Of a stretch of DNA of 64,000 nucleotides, positions 47,754 to 57,481 are shown one piece after another; position 1 is the first letter of the stretch, and every line of letters begins with the position of its first letter. The notes under the pieces were generated by a model. The model saw only the letters and a list, made by a program, of their open reading frames with translations. It was not told the DNA's origin and did no database searches. A program made the translations under genes and the position numbers. Where the stretch lies: contig NZ_JBAJNO010000009.1 in the NCBI RefSeq assembly GCF_036880985.1, positions 1,240,001 to 1,304,000 on the forward strand, read 5' to 3'. The DNA comes from Limibacter armeniacum. Lineage in GTDB: Bacteria > Bacteroidota > Bacteroidia > Cytophagales > Flammeovirgaceae.

Positions 47754-49760
47754 ATGATGACTTATAAATTCGCTCTGGATGAATCATTCCTTGAAAAGTA
47801 CAAAAACACCAACCCTCCCTTTGGTTTTAACGGCTTGGGTGAGCTGGTGTACATGCGTACTTATTCACGTTTGAATGAGGATGGAAGTAATGAAGTATGG
47901 TGGCAAACTGTCAGACGTGTTGTTGAAGGAACCTATACAATCCAGAAAAACCACATTCTAAAGTACCAACTGGGATGGGATGACGACAAAGCGCAAGTTT
48001 CAGCCCAAGAGATGTACGACAGGATGTTCAATATGAAGTTCCTCCCTCCAGGTAGAGGCCTTTGGGCAATGGGATCGGAACTGACAACTAAACGTAACCT
48101 GTTTGCAGCACTTAACAACTGTTCTTTTGTAAGTACTGAAAAACTAAGCGAAGACCCCGTAAAACCATTCGAATTCCTGATGGACATGTCGATGCTGGGT
48201 GTTGGTGTTGGTTTTGATGTAAAAGGAGCTGGACAGGTTAAGATTAACCAACCAAACAAAGAAGAGACGACTACCTATGTTATTCCTGACTCTCGTGAAG
48301 GTTGGGTAACCAGTGTAGGTATGCTGCTTGACACTTACTTGCACCCCAACAGAGTTGCGGTTGAGTTTGACTACAGCAAGATTAGAAAAGCAGGTGAGCC
48401 AATCAAAGGTTTCGGTGGTGTAAGCTCAGGAGCAGAGCCTTTGAAGAAGCTACACAACCAAATCATTGAAAAATTTGATGGTCGCCCTGAAGACAGCCAC
48501 ATCTCCACAACTGATATCGTGGACATTATGAACATGATCGGTTGCTGCGTGGTAGCAGGTAACGTTCGTCGTAGTGCTGAAATCGTATTTGGTGATCCGA
48601 ACGACGATGAGTACCTAAAACTGAAAGACTACCGTTGGAACAACGAGACCATGAAAATGGAAGGTTCTGCGGCACACCGTGCTGACTACGGTTGGTCTTC
48701 AAACAACTCTGTATTTGCAGAGGTGGGTATGGACTACGACAAGGTAGCAGGACAGACAGCCGTTAACGGTGAGCCTGGTTACATCTGGCTGGACAATATC
48801 CGCAAGTTTGGCCGTATGTGTGACGCACCTGACTACAAGGACGCAAGAGCAATGGGTACTAACCCTTGTGCAGAGCAGTCTCTGGAATCTTATGAGCTAT
48901 GCTGTCTGGTGGAGACATTCCCTACAAGAGCGGAAAGCAAGGAAGACTTCCTGCGTACACTGAAGTTTGCTTACCTGTATGCCAAAACTGTAACGCTAAC
49001 GAATACACACTGGGCAGAGACCAACCGTGTATTGCTGCGTAACCGTCGTATCGGTACATCTATGTCAGGCATTGCGCAATTCATTGAAGGCAATGGATTG
49101 GAAACATTGAGAACTTGGTGTGACGAGGGTTACAACACAATCCAAAACTGGGACAAGATCTACAGTGAGTGGTTGTGTGTACCACGCTCTGTAAAGACTA
49201 CTTCTATCAAGCCTTCAGGTACAGTATCATTGCTGCCAGGTGTAACACCAGGTATGCACTACCCTGAGAGCAACCACTATATCCGTCGTATCAGAATAGC
49301 AAAGGACTCTCCTCTACTGGATAAATGCCGTGAGGCAAACTTCCACATTGAGCCAAGCGTTGCTGAATCAAACACAATGGTGGTTTCCATTCCTGTTGAG
49401 ATTTCTAACGTTAGAACGGTTAATGAGGTAAGTATCTGGGAACAGGTTTCACTGGCAGCTTTCATTCAGGAGTTCTGGGCAGACAACCAGGTATCAGTAA
49501 CCGTAACGTTCAAGAAAGATGAGGCGACTCAGATCAAGCCTATCCTGAACTACTACCAGTACCGCCTGAAGTCTGTAAGCTTCCTGCCTAAGCTGGAAAT
49601 GGGTAACACGGTTTATCCTCAAATGCCTTACGAGGAAATCTCTAAAGACAAATATGATGAGCTGGTAAAAGGTATCAAGCCACTTAACTTCTCTGAAATG
49701 AGTGGTGGTGTGGACAGCGAAGCAGAGAAATTCTGTGACGGTGACCACTGCGTACTGTAA
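47754..49760 (+). CDS. nrdJ: Adenosylcobalamin-dependent (class II) ribonucleoside-triphosphate reductase
   Basis: 668 residues, of the single-chain RTPR type known from Lactobacillus leichmannii (739 residues). Residues seen: Cys123 (NNCSF) and its partner, thiyl-radical Cys372 and Glu374 in NPCAEQS, and the C-terminal redox pair Cys661-x4-Cys666 in CDGDHCVL. It reduces ribonucleotides without oxygen or an activase, so the cell needs coenzyme B12. Start: ATG at 47754, with a second ATG directly after. The coding region is more G/C-rich than its upstream region. Single gene with a strong terminator. Confidence 0.93.
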   Translation: MMTYKFALDESFLEKYKNTNPPFGFNGLGELVYMRTYSRLNEDGSNEVWWQTVRRVVEGTYTIQKNHILKYQLGWDDDKAQVSAQEMYDRMFNMKFLPPGRGLWAMGSELTTKRNLFAALNNCSFVSTEKLSEDPVKPFEFLMDMSMLGVGVGFDVKGAGQVKINQPNKEETTTYVIPDSREGWVTSVGMLLDTYLHPNRVAVEFDYSKIRKAGEPIKGFGGVSSGAEPLKKLHNQIIEKFDGRPEDSHISTTDIVDIMNMIGCCVVAGNVRRSAEIVFGDPNDDEYLKLKDYRWNNETMKMEGSAAHRADYGWSSNNSVFAEVGMDYDKVAGQTAVNGEPGYIWLDNIRKFGRMCDAPDYKDARAMGTNPCAEQSLESYELCCLVETFPTRAESKEDFLRTLKFAYLYAKTVTLTNTHWAETNRVLLRNRRIGTSMSGIAQFIEGNGLETLRTWCDEGYNTIQNWDKIYSEWLCVPRSVKTTSIKPSGTVSLLPGVTPGMHYPESNHYIRRIRIAKDSPLLDKCREANFHIEPSVAESNTMVVSIPVEISNVRTVNEVSIWEQVSLAAFIQEFWADNQVSVTVTFKKDEATQIKPILNYYQYRLKSVSFLPKLEMGNTVYPQMPYEEISKDKYDELVKGIKPLNFSEMSGGVDSEAEKFCDGDHCVL

Positions 49761-49780
49761 GCTTTAGCAGATCAGAAAAT

Positions 49781-49830
49781 ATTCAGCCCCTTCATGAAAG
49801 TATCATGCTTTTCATGAAGGGGCTTTTTTT
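49781..49830 (+). terminator. Terminator of nrdJ
   Basis: AGCCCCTTCATGAAA and TTTCATGAAGGGGCT, a 15-bp stem, then seven T. Confidence 0.92.
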
Positions 49831-50064
49831 ATCATTGGCTAGAGCAACACACCTGCTCAAAAAGCGAGACCTTGGTGTTATTACCTTGCACGGATGGACT
49901 GCTTGCAATTTATCACTAGATTGAAACCCAATTATGTACCGCTACCACGATTACTGCTCTCAGGTAATGATGGAAAATCGGTAACACACTTTTCAACTGA
50001 CATAATCCACAGAAGCCTTACCAAAGGCATTATTTCGTCTTTTTTAATCCTTAAACCTTGAATC

Positions 50065-51213
50065 ATGGCACACACACACAAGTCTCCACTGGAGGAATCT
50101 CTACTGGCAGAAGCAGTAACCCAACCAACCGAATACGGTTACTACCTATCATACAATGATCTCTATTACAAGCTTGAATCCTGTACCGTTCGGTATGACT
50201 TCAGTTATCACAAACTAAGAGGAATTAAGCATATCCCTTTTCAGGATACAGACATAAAGGTAATTGCCCACTTTCCTGACTGGAATTACCAGCAGACCAA
50301 CTTTTTCATACAGGGCCTCAACGACTTGAACCTTAATAATCCAAAGCAAACTGAACCTGTCTCCTTTTTCCAAAAAGGTGCTGATACCTATGAGCTTAGC
50401 TTCACTAATATTAGGGAAGGACAAATGTTATTTGTTTGTGAGTACAACAACCAATATGCCATGGGCATCGGCAGTATCTCAGATGCTTTGTTAGAGATGT
50501 TTAACTCAGGTGATGACAAGACTTCTTCTGTCTTTGGAAACATCACAATGGCTTTAAAGTCATTTCCTGAAAACCTGCAACTTCAAGCATTGAAAAGCAT
50601 ATGGGAGCAAAAGGAAACCGATGAGAAGACAGCCAAGATATGGGAAGTAGTCCTGCAAAAATATTCTGACTTTGAAAACAGGGAAGACCGTGAAGGCAAG
50701 CTTGTCTTTGCCGATGATACCCTGCACGAGATTCAGTACTACCTGTCGCTGGATAGCCACCCTGCCCAAAAGGAAGAGGCAGAAAAACTTATCCAGTTGC
50801 TGGAAGCATTCAAGAATGAAAAGGTAGAGCAAGTTAAAACGGAACTGCCTGACAGGTCACTGCTGGCAAAGAATGCCATAGTCTACAAGGGAGATTACTT
50901 CACCCTTACCACTGTTCAGATAGGTGATGAGTTGCTGCTTCGCTTCAATGGCATTCCAAATCATTTTGACGGGGTAGTGCTGCGACACAAGAAACGTATC
51001 CAGAATGACTTTACTGGCGACTATATCCTGCAAACCAATGAGGTCAATGGGGATAACTGGAATACCTTCTGTTGTGAGGCTGACAGCTGGACCGGAAGGT
51101 CATACCTGTTTGTATATCCACCACTGATTGACACGAAGGTGGGGGTACAGATTGACTACAGCAACACGGACGATACACCTGAAAAAGTATATGACGATTA
51201 TTGCAGACAGTAA
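50065..51213 (+). CDS. Cytoplasmic protein of unknown function
   Basis: 382 residues. No signal peptide, membrane segment or motif I recognise. The N-terminal part (1-165) and the C-terminal part (275-382) look beta-rich with many aromatic residues; the middle (about 175-265) is strongly helical and charged. Two adjacent cysteines occur in FCCEADSW. It lies between nrdJ and a TonB receptor but has its own terminator, so it is probably independent. Real gene judging from length and codon quality. Confidence 0.75.
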   Translation: MAHTHKSPLEESLLAEAVTQPTEYGYYLSYNDLYYKLESCTVRYDFSYHKLRGIKHIPFQDTDIKVIAHFPDWNYQQTNFFIQGLNDLNLNNPKQTEPVSFFQKGADTYELSFTNIREGQMLFVCEYNNQYAMGIGSISDALLEMFNSGDDKTSSVFGNITMALKSFPENLQLQALKSIWEQKETDEKTAKIWEVVLQKYSDFENREDREGKLVFADDTLHEIQYYLSLDSHPAQKEEAEKLIQLLEAFKNEKVEQVKTELPDRSLLAKNAIVYKGDYFTLTTVQIGDELLLRFNGIPNHFDGVVLRHKKRIQNDFTGDYILQTNEVNGDNWNTFCCEADSWTGRSYLFVYPPLIDTKVGVQIDYSNTDDTPEKVYDDYCRQ

Positions 51214-51220
51214 GTCTCAG

Positions 51221-51252
51221 TCAGGGTACCCACACAGGTACCCTTTCTTATT
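51221..51252 (+). terminator. Terminator of the unknown gene
   Basis: AGGGTACC and GGTACCCT around CACACA, then TTTCTTATT. Confidence 0.8.
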
Positions 51253-51370
51253 GCCATTGCTTGACTGTTTTATGTCCATATAATTGTCTCATCCATCTTC
51301 CTGTTTAACTTTACAGCTTCTTATTTTTTTGCCGGCGTATTTTTTAGGCTTGGCCATAAACTTTTTGACG

Positions 51371-53371
51371 ATGAAAATATTGCTGACTGCACTTGCTGCA
51401 TTGACCATTGGAATGGGTAATACATTCGCACAAGAACAAGACACTACACTAAGGCAACTGCCCGAAGCGACAGTCTCCGTCGGGTACCTTGCCGATGGGC
51501 AATCCCCCTTCACATTTCAAGATATCAGCCGTGAAGCACTCATGAATAAAAACGTAGGACAGGAACCATCCTTCCTGCTGAGCGAGACACCTTCCATCAC
51601 GGTGTACTCCGATGCAGGAAGCTATCAGGGATATTCTTACTACAGGATGAGAGGCATAGACCAGACACGTATCAACATGACACTGGATGGTGTGCCGCTG
51701 AATGAACCTGAAGATCAAGGTGTCTATTTCTCCAACTATCCTGACTTCCTGAACTCTGTCAGCAACATACAGGTACAGCGCGGGGTAGGTACCTCCAAGA
51801 ACGGTACCTCCAGCTATGCAGGCAGTTTGCAATTCACCTCACCTTCCTTGCGTGACTCATCAGCCACAACAGTTGGGACAGGTTATGGCTCATACAATAC
51901 CTATAGGGCATTTGCTGAATACAAAAGCGGACTGCACAACAATATGGGACTATACCTGAGAGGGTCACACCTGCATTCGGATGGGTACCGTGACAACGCT
52001 GCCAACACTTCAAGTTCCGTGTTTTACAGCGGAGGTATCTTTCTTCCGAAGAGTATCCTGAAGCTAACCGGTTTTGCGGGAAACCAGCAAAATGAAATGG
52101 CTTGGCTGGGTGTATCTGAAGAAATGATTGCTGAAAACCCAAAGGCAAGCGCCAACACAGATCAGGAAGACGATAACTTTACCCAGTCCCTGACACAACT
52201 GCAATTCACCCATTTCCTCAACAGCAACGCCACACTGAATGCCAGCGTGTTTTACAATTACCTGGAAGGAAATTATGATTTCGACCTGAATAACTTTTTG
52301 GGGCTCCCTTCTACGGATGAACTGTACAACTATGCGTTCAGGTCAAACTTCGTAGGCATGTTTGCCAACTACCAATACGAAACAGACAGGCTTGACTGGA
52401 CATCAGGCATTCAAGCCAACAGCTATTCACGCAGACATACCGGCTCTGAAAAAACCTTAGGACAACTTTACCAGAATGTCGGCTACAAGCGTGAGTTCAG
52501 TGCCTTCTCAAAAGTGGCTTATACGGCAGGCAAGGCAGTGCTGTACGCAGACTTGCAGTACCGCTATACCGACTTTGATTACACACAGCCTCTTGTAGAC
52601 TTCTCATTGCTTTCGTGGCAGTTCCTGAACCCGAAGGTAGGCATCACCTATCACCTCAGTGAAGCAAGTGACCTTTACTACAGTATAGGAAGAACGGGAC
52701 GTGAGCCGACAAGGAATGATATGTTTGCAGGATCAGATGAGTTACCGATAGATGAGCAAAACAATCCTGTGCTTTCTTCAACAGATGCCGAATATGTAAC
52801 AGACCACGAATTGGGATGGCGCTACAACAGCCCTAAGGTATCTGCCAGTGTCAATGCATACTGGATGGACTTCGAAAACGAGATGGTCTTGAACGGGCAG
52901 TTTGGTCCGAACGGTCTGGCGCTGAACAGCAACGTGGAAAAAAGTTACCGTACCGGACTGGAGGTGTCATGGCAATACCAGCCTATCAGGCAGTTGACCC
53001 TGATCAACAACTCCTCTTACAATTACAGCCGCATCACACAGCAGGAGACTACCTTCTCTCCTATCCTGACGCCAAAGGTAATTGTGAATCAGGAAGTAGT
53101 GTACCGTTACAACAAGTTTGAGACAGCCCTTTCATTCCGCTACCAGAGCGCATCCTATATGGACTTTGCCAATGAGGCAACGCTTAAGGACTATACTCTA
53201 CTGAACTGGAGAGCCAATTACCAGTTCAATCACCTGAAGCTGTCACTGATGGTCAACAACCTGACCAACACACGCTATTTCAACAATGGTTATATCGATT
53301 ATGACGGTTCCAGAAAACTGTTTGTGCAGGCGCCTGCCAACTGGTATATGATGGTGACCTATTCATTCTAA
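51371..53371 (+). CDS. TonB-dependent receptor, possibly for a nicotinamide riboside-type precursor
   Basis: 666 residues from the ATG at 51371, which starts a normal signal peptide (MKILLTALAALTIGMGNTFAQ); the frame is open 29 codons further upstream without a second signal. A plug domain (about 30-160: SPFTFQDISREAL, MRGIDQTRINMTLDGVPLNEPEDQGVY, VQRGVGTSKNG) is followed by a 22-strand barrel ending in WYMMVTYSF. It imports a ligand across the outer membrane with TonB energy. The next gene, a NadR-like enzyme, starts six bases after the stop, which suggests a pyridine nucleoside as ligand; this is inference from context. Confidence 0.88.
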   Translation: MKILLTALAALTIGMGNTFAQEQDTTLRQLPEATVSVGYLADGQSPFTFQDISREALMNKNVGQEPSFLLSETPSITVYSDAGSYQGYSYYRMRGIDQTRINMTLDGVPLNEPEDQGVYFSNYPDFLNSVSNIQVQRGVGTSKNGTSSYAGSLQFTSPSLRDSSATTVGTGYGSYNTYRAFAEYKSGLHNNMGLYLRGSHLHSDGYRDNAANTSSSVFYSGGIFLPKSILKLTGFAGNQQNEMAWLGVSEEMIAENPKASANTDQEDDNFTQSLTQLQFTHFLNSNATLNASVFYNYLEGNYDFDLNNFLGLPSTDELYNYAFRSNFVGMFANYQYETDRLDWTSGIQANSYSRRHTGSEKTLGQLYQNVGYKREFSAFSKVAYTAGKAVLYADLQYRYTDFDYTQPLVDFSLLSWQFLNPKVGITYHLSEASDLYYSIGRTGREPTRNDMFAGSDELPIDEQNNPVLSSTDAEYVTDHELGWRYNSPKVSASVNAYWMDFENEMVLNGQFGPNGLALNSNVEKSYRTGLEVSWQYQPIRQLTLINNSSYNYSRITQQETTFSPILTPKVIVNQEVVYRYNKFETALSFRYQSASYMDFANEATLKDYTLLNWRANYQFNHLKLSLMVNNLTNTRYFNNGYIDYDGSRKLFVQAPANWYMMVTYSF

Positions 53372-53376
53372 AGGTT

Positions 53377-54366
53377 ATGAGGAAAGGATTTGTATTCGGG
53401 AAATTCCTCCCCTTCCATATGGGGCATAAGGCAATGATGGAGTTTGCGCTTACACACTGCGAAAAACTTTTTGTGGTAGTGTGCGGCAGTGACAAGGAAA
53501 CGCTGGCTGCTGAAGCAAGAGCCAGTTGGATCAGGGATACATTCAGCCCAAATACAAGCATTGAAGTCATCACCTTTGACTACAAGGAAGACCTGTTGCC
53601 CAATACGTCTGTCTCATCAAGGGAAGTGTCGGCGGTTTGGGCAAAGGCTTTCCAAGCCTTGTTGCCGGACACAGACCTTCTGGTTACGTCCGAACCTTAC
53701 GGCGAATATGTGGCCGACTATATGGGTATCCGCCATATACCTTTTGATCCGCAGCGGGTACATCAGCCTATCAGTGCCACCAGTATCAGGGAAGATATTT
53801 TCAGGCACTGGGATTTCTTGCCAGATGCTGTCAAACGACATTACCAGCAGAAGGTAGTCGTGTTGGGAACGGAATGCACCGGAAAGACAACCATCTCTGA
53901 AACAGCTGCCCAACTGATGAGTACCTCATGGGTCGAGGAAGCTGGCAGGAAGATAGTGGAAAACTCCAACCACTTTACGGTAGATCACCTTTACCTGATA
54001 GCAGCGGAGCACGCCAGACTGATCAGGGAAGCAGAGCAAGAGCTCAAACCCCTTATACTGATTGATACGGACATCCACATTACACAGTCCTATGCAAAGT
54101 ATGAGTTTGGCAGTTACCTTGATGTACCGGACAGCATCTACCAGACCAACAAGGCTAACCTTTACTGCTACCTTACCCGTGACTTACCCTTTGAGCAGGA
54201 CGGGACAAGGCTGGATGAAACCTACCGCAACAAGCTGGATGAGTTCCATCGGGCAACCATCAAGAAATTCGGGATTCAAGTGACAGAGATAGGCGGTACT
54301 TGGGAAAAGCGGCTGGAGAGGTTTATGCAAAAAATAAAAACACATTGCGTTCATCATATTCAATGA
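53377..54366 (+). CDS. nadR: NadR-like bifunctional NMN adenylyltransferase / nicotinamide riboside kinase
   Basis: 329 residues. The N-terminal nucleotidyltransferase domain has GKFLPFHMGH (His14 to His17, HxGH) and ATSIRED in place of the usual ISTSxxR motif. The C-terminal kinase domain has Walker A GTECTGKT (164-171) and later LIDTDIHITQSYAKYEFG. NadR converts nicotinamide riboside to NMN and then NAD+. The DNA-binding domain of E. coli NadR is absent. In one operon with the TonB receptor. Its last codons carry a hairpin that also ends the facing gene. Confidence 0.87.
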   Translation: MRKGFVFGKFLPFHMGHKAMMEFALTHCEKLFVVVCGSDKETLAAEARASWIRDTFSPNTSIEVITFDYKEDLLPNTSVSSREVSAVWAKAFQALLPDTDLLVTSEPYGEYVADYMGIRHIPFDPQRVHQPISATSIREDIFRHWDFLPDAVKRHYQQKVVVLGTECTGKTTISETAAQLMSTSWVEEAGRKIVENSNHFTVDHLYLIAAEHARLIREAEQELKPLILIDTDIHITQSYAKYEFGSYLDVPDSIYQTNKANLYCYLTRDLPFEQDGTRLDETYRNKLDEFHRATIKKFGIQVTEIGGTWEKRLERFMQKIKTHCVHHIQ

Positions 54367-54382
54367 ACGGCAATGTGTTTCA
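54337..54382. terminator. Terminator overlapping the 3' ends of nadR and the DUF4291 gene
   Basis: AAACACATTGC-GTTCAT and ATGAACGGCAATGTGTTT pair over 17 positions with one bulge. On the minus strand it is followed by TTTTTATTTTTTG. It lies inside the last codons of nadR. Confidence 0.8.
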
Positions 54383-54988
54383 GACAGACTGGTCTGCCAT
54401 AGAAGCATGGATAATAGGTACAATGGATTCAGGGATAGGATAGATTTCCTCCTTCGGCATCAGTGCCTTAGCCTTTTCAAGCTCCCTATTCTTAACCAGC
54501 GAATGGATATGCCTGCATTTTTCAGAGATGTCCTCAATGGAAACCACCCATTCGTTGACATACTTCTCTATTGCAATGCCTGACAGTCCTACCTGTATGG
54601 ATTTGTAAGGCAGCTTCTCCAAGAAGATGTCTTTCTCAGGATCCCACTGGATACGCACAGGTGATGCACTCAGCTTAGTTTTCCAATCACCATGCGATGA
54701 ATGGACACCTTCTACATAATGCGACAGGCATGAATGACGGAGTGCCCACTCCCAACCTTCTCTCTTGATCTTGATAGCCAGCACATGTTCCTGCCCTTCT
54801 TTCTGTCCCCAACCACTGCGGTACATCATCCACAGGAATGATGGCTTTATCCAAGTCATCCTTGTTAGCTTAAAGGGTGGCACAAACTGTTGGTTTTCTA
54901 CAGCAGCTACCCCAATGGCAGCCCTGTATGCCTGATAGACCGTTATCGTATCCTCATCAAACACAGCCCTGATTTCTTTTTCTTTCAT
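54380..54988 (-). CDS. DUF4291 family protein
   Basis: 202 residues. The segments IRAVFDEDTITVYQAYRAAIG, FVPPFKLTRMTWIKPSFLWMMYRSGWG and VLAIKIKREGWEWALRHSCLSHY are the DUF4291 signature. The family is widespread in bacteria and some eukaryotes; the biochemical role is not known to me. Ends 14 bases from the stop of nadR on the other strand. Confidence 0.9.
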   Translation of the reverse strand: MKEKEIRAVFDEDTITVYQAYRAAIGVAAVENQQFVPPFKLTRMTWIKPSFLWMMYRSGWGQKEGQEHVLAIKIKREGWEWALRHSCLSHYVEGVHSSHGDWKTKLSASPVRIQWDPEKDIFLEKLPYKSIQVGLSGIAIEKYVNEWVVSIEDISEKCRHIHSLVKNRELEKAKALMPKEEIYPIPESIVPIIHASMADQSV

Positions 54989-55101
54989 TTGAGTTATTCA
55001 ATTCTTTGTAAAAAATAAATGCCCACTTTAGAAGCATTTCTAAATCCTATATCCCCATCCAAAGACAAATATCACTTCTTTCAGCAAAAAATTATATTCA
55101 T

Positions 55102-55130
55102 AAAAAAAGCCCTTCTCAGAGGGCTTTGGA
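55102..55130 (-). terminator. Terminator of the small lipoprotein gene
   Basis: AAAGCCCTTCTCAGAGGGCTTT: short stem with a small loop, followed by TTTTTTT on the minus strand. Confidence 0.82.
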
Positions 55131-55139
55131 GTAACTATG

Positions 55140-55610
55140 TTAGTTTACTATATAATAATCTCCATCTTTTCGGATATGGAATGTATGGTAATCATCACCT
55201 CCATCACACCCATCAAAATGCCCATCTATCGTAATCATATCTCCAGTCTCGCTAGACGTGATATATAAAGTATAATAAACATCCCTACAACCTTCGTAAT
55301 AAATCACATCCAAGTCGTAGGTTCCTCTTGGATCTTCATCGAAAATCTCAACAGACTCAAAATCATAATCCCTTTCAGAACTGGCAATGAGGTCACCATA
55401 CAAAAACAATTGAAGATCTATATCTGCTTCATGGACTGCATCATAATCAGTACCTCCTGTAGACCATTCCAAATCTATCGTAACGCCTCTTCTACTATAA
55501 AGCTCATTTGAAGCCAATCTCTCAGGCTCAGGATCCACATCTACAAATGTACAAGAGGTCAAAAATGTAATCAGTAAAGTTGCTAGTTGTATGTATATCT
55601 TCTTGCTCAT
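55140..55610 (-). CDS. Small acidic lipoprotein of unknown function
   Basis: 156 residues, lipobox FLTSC (Cys20). The mature part is acidic with an Ig-like strand pattern and three further cysteines in the second half (EGCRDVY, HFDGCDGG). Probably on the outer face of the inner membrane or on the outer membrane. No known family. Single gene. Confidence 0.72.
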   Translation of the reverse strand: MSKKIYIQLATLLITFLTSCTFVDVDPEPERLASNELYSRRGVTIDLEWSTGGTDYDAVHEADIDLQLFLYGDLIASSERDYDFESVEIFDEDPRGTYDLDVIYYEGCRDVYYTLYITSSETGDMITIDGHFDGCDGGDDYHTFHIRKDGDYYIVN

Positions 55611-55811
55611 ATGCTAATTGTTAAGTTAAAGGTGCTTGTCAGGCATTAGTTAAAACGCCTTTGTTTATTTGTCAGATACACATAAGGCAATTTTAAATTG
55701 GAATCGGACAATGAATTTCTATTATTTTCATTATCCCTCTACTTATAACAACTCACCAAAAACATAATTAACCACTAACAATCAACACTTTAAACCCACA
55801 CTCAAAACACA

Positions 55812-55846
55812 AAAAAGCGTAACAGAATCTTACCTCTGTTACGCTC
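55812..55846 (-). terminator. Terminator of the OmpA-family gene
   Basis: AGCGTAACAGA and TCTGTTACGCT, 11 bp, followed on the minus strand by TTTTTT. Confidence 0.9.
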
Positions 55847-55867
55847 ACAATATTGGTTATTCTATTT

Positions 55868-57316
55868 TTACTTCTGCATATTTTCAACTTTGATGATCAC
55901 ATCAATACGTCTGTTTTCCGCACGACCCTCATTGGTCTTGTTGCTCGAGATAGGACGATTTTCACCAAAACCTTCAGCTTTAATTCTCTCCTTGTCATAC
56001 CCTTGCATATTTTCAACAAGGTACTCTCTAACTGCATCTGCTCTTTCTTGAGAAAGTTTCATATTGGTTGCTTCACTACCTGAAGAGTCGGTATGACCTT
56101 CCACTATAATCTTGTTGTCCGGGAATATCTCAATAGCCCTTCTTACATCCGAAAGCAGTGTATAGTTGGACGGTTTCACTTCTGAACTACCAACGTCAAA
56201 AGCAAAACCTTTCATACGCATAATGATATCCTTACCCTGACGGAAAACTTCTGCTTGGCTTGCATCAAACATGTTGAATATCTGGTTGTACTTCTCTTCA
56301 ACTTCCTTGTCAAAAGCAAGCTCACTTTCCAGACTTGACATTTCTGAGAGTCTGCCTTCCATTTCGCTCACTTTACCTTCAGTTGCTTCCAACTCAGATG
56401 TTACCTGATTCAAGCTATCACGCATAGACGCTGATCTTTCTGTAATGTTATCCGCTACAGTTCCCAAACCTTGATCAAATTCTGGAGACTCCACTCCCAT
56501 TGCGCCAGCTACCTTACGCATATTATCCTCACTATCAAGGATGACATCCTCCATTGTTTTCTTTTCATCCTTCAGTGATCTGATATAGGTATTAAGGTAC
56601 AGTGCATGTCGGGCTTCATATTCCGCTTTTTGTGCAAGCTCTCTAGCCTGCTCAGTGTCGTAGCGAGAACCTTCCAGCATCTCTATCCCTGTTTTGTAAT
56701 TTTCCTTGGCTGATTCCAAAGTTTTTGGTGCTGTTTTTTTCACTTTAGCATCTTCAGCTTGCTCAATCAAGGTATTGGCACTACCAAACAGGTTTGTTTC
56801 AATAGCTTCCATTTCCGCCTTACGGTAAAGTTCGGTAGCTCTCTGTCCACCTTCTTTTGCATCATCAGAGTCTCCACCTTCCAAATCTTCTGCGGCATCC
56901 CTGAACTCTTTTTCTGCATCATCCCAAAGGTCTTTCTGATGTTGGTCTGCACCTGCTTTCAGTGCATCACCTCTTGCATCCAATGTTTCCGAGAACATCA
57001 CATTGGCCAAGTCTATATTCTTGATACTTTCATTAAAGTACTTCTCTGCTTCTTCCAATTCTTCACGGATATCTGAAAGATCATCGCCTTTCTCAAAAGC
57101 CTTGCTTGCTTTATCATAATGCTGCATTGCTTTTTGATAAGTTTTCGGAGTCAGTACATCAGCTTTCTTTTCCAAAGCGGTTTCCATGGTTTGGTCAATG
57201 GCTCCAAACAAAGAGGAACGGGTATCCTGAGCCATTATAACACCAGCCGAAAGGAGTACCAGCAACATTACCATTGCCATACTCTTGAATAGTTCACGTA
57301 AATTTTCTGTTTTCAT
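55868..57316 (-). CDS. OmpA-family peptidoglycan-binding protein with long helical N-terminal domain
   Basis: 482 residues from the ATG at 57314-57316; the longer frame uses a TTG and adds 13 residues ahead of the signal anchor. A signal peptide (MKTENLRELFKSMAMVMLLVLLSAGVIMAQ) leads to about 300 residues of acidic, heptad-like helices with TPR-like periodicity. The C-terminal OmpA domain (about 350-482) has VEGHTDSSGSEATNMKLSQERADAVREYL and GENRPISSNKTNEGRAENRRIDV, the DAP-binding Asp and Arg included. It links peptidoglycan to an envelope complex, partner unknown. Confidence 0.87.
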   Translation of the reverse strand: MKTENLRELFKSMAMVMLLVLLSAGVIMAQDTRSSLFGAIDQTMETALEKKADVLTPKTYQKAMQHYDKASKAFEKGDDLSDIREELEEAEKYFNESIKNIDLANVMFSETLDARGDALKAGADQHQKDLWDDAEKEFRDAAEDLEGGDSDDAKEGGQRATELYRKAEMEAIETNLFGSANTLIEQAEDAKVKKTAPKTLESAKENYKTGIEMLEGSRYDTEQARELAQKAEYEARHALYLNTYIRSLKDEKKTMEDVILDSEDNMRKVAGAMGVESPEFDQGLGTVADNITERSASMRDSLNQVTSELEATEGKVSEMEGRLSEMSSLESELAFDKEVEEKYNQIFNMFDASQAEVFRQGKDIIMRMKGFAFDVGSSEVKPSNYTLLSDVRRAIEIFPDNKIIVEGHTDSSGSEATNMKLSQERADAVREYLVENMQGYDKERIKAEGFGENRPISSNKTNEGRAENRRIDVIIKVENMQK

Positions 57317-57481
57317 AGCAGTTGCATTCAGTTCTGTGGGTTGCTTATCAGTCAAAATCTCTTACACATTGTTAATGTAGAATAATATTTTCATCAGATA
57401 AGTTCAATGCATACTCCCCTCTAAACATATGTTAACCGATAACTTACTTTTCTGCTATTTTGGATAATAAATAATCCAACT

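Noticed and set aside
57317-57355. TTG start for the OmpA-family protein
   Set aside because: Adds a hydrophilic stretch in front of a complete signal peptide; the ATG at 57316 is better.
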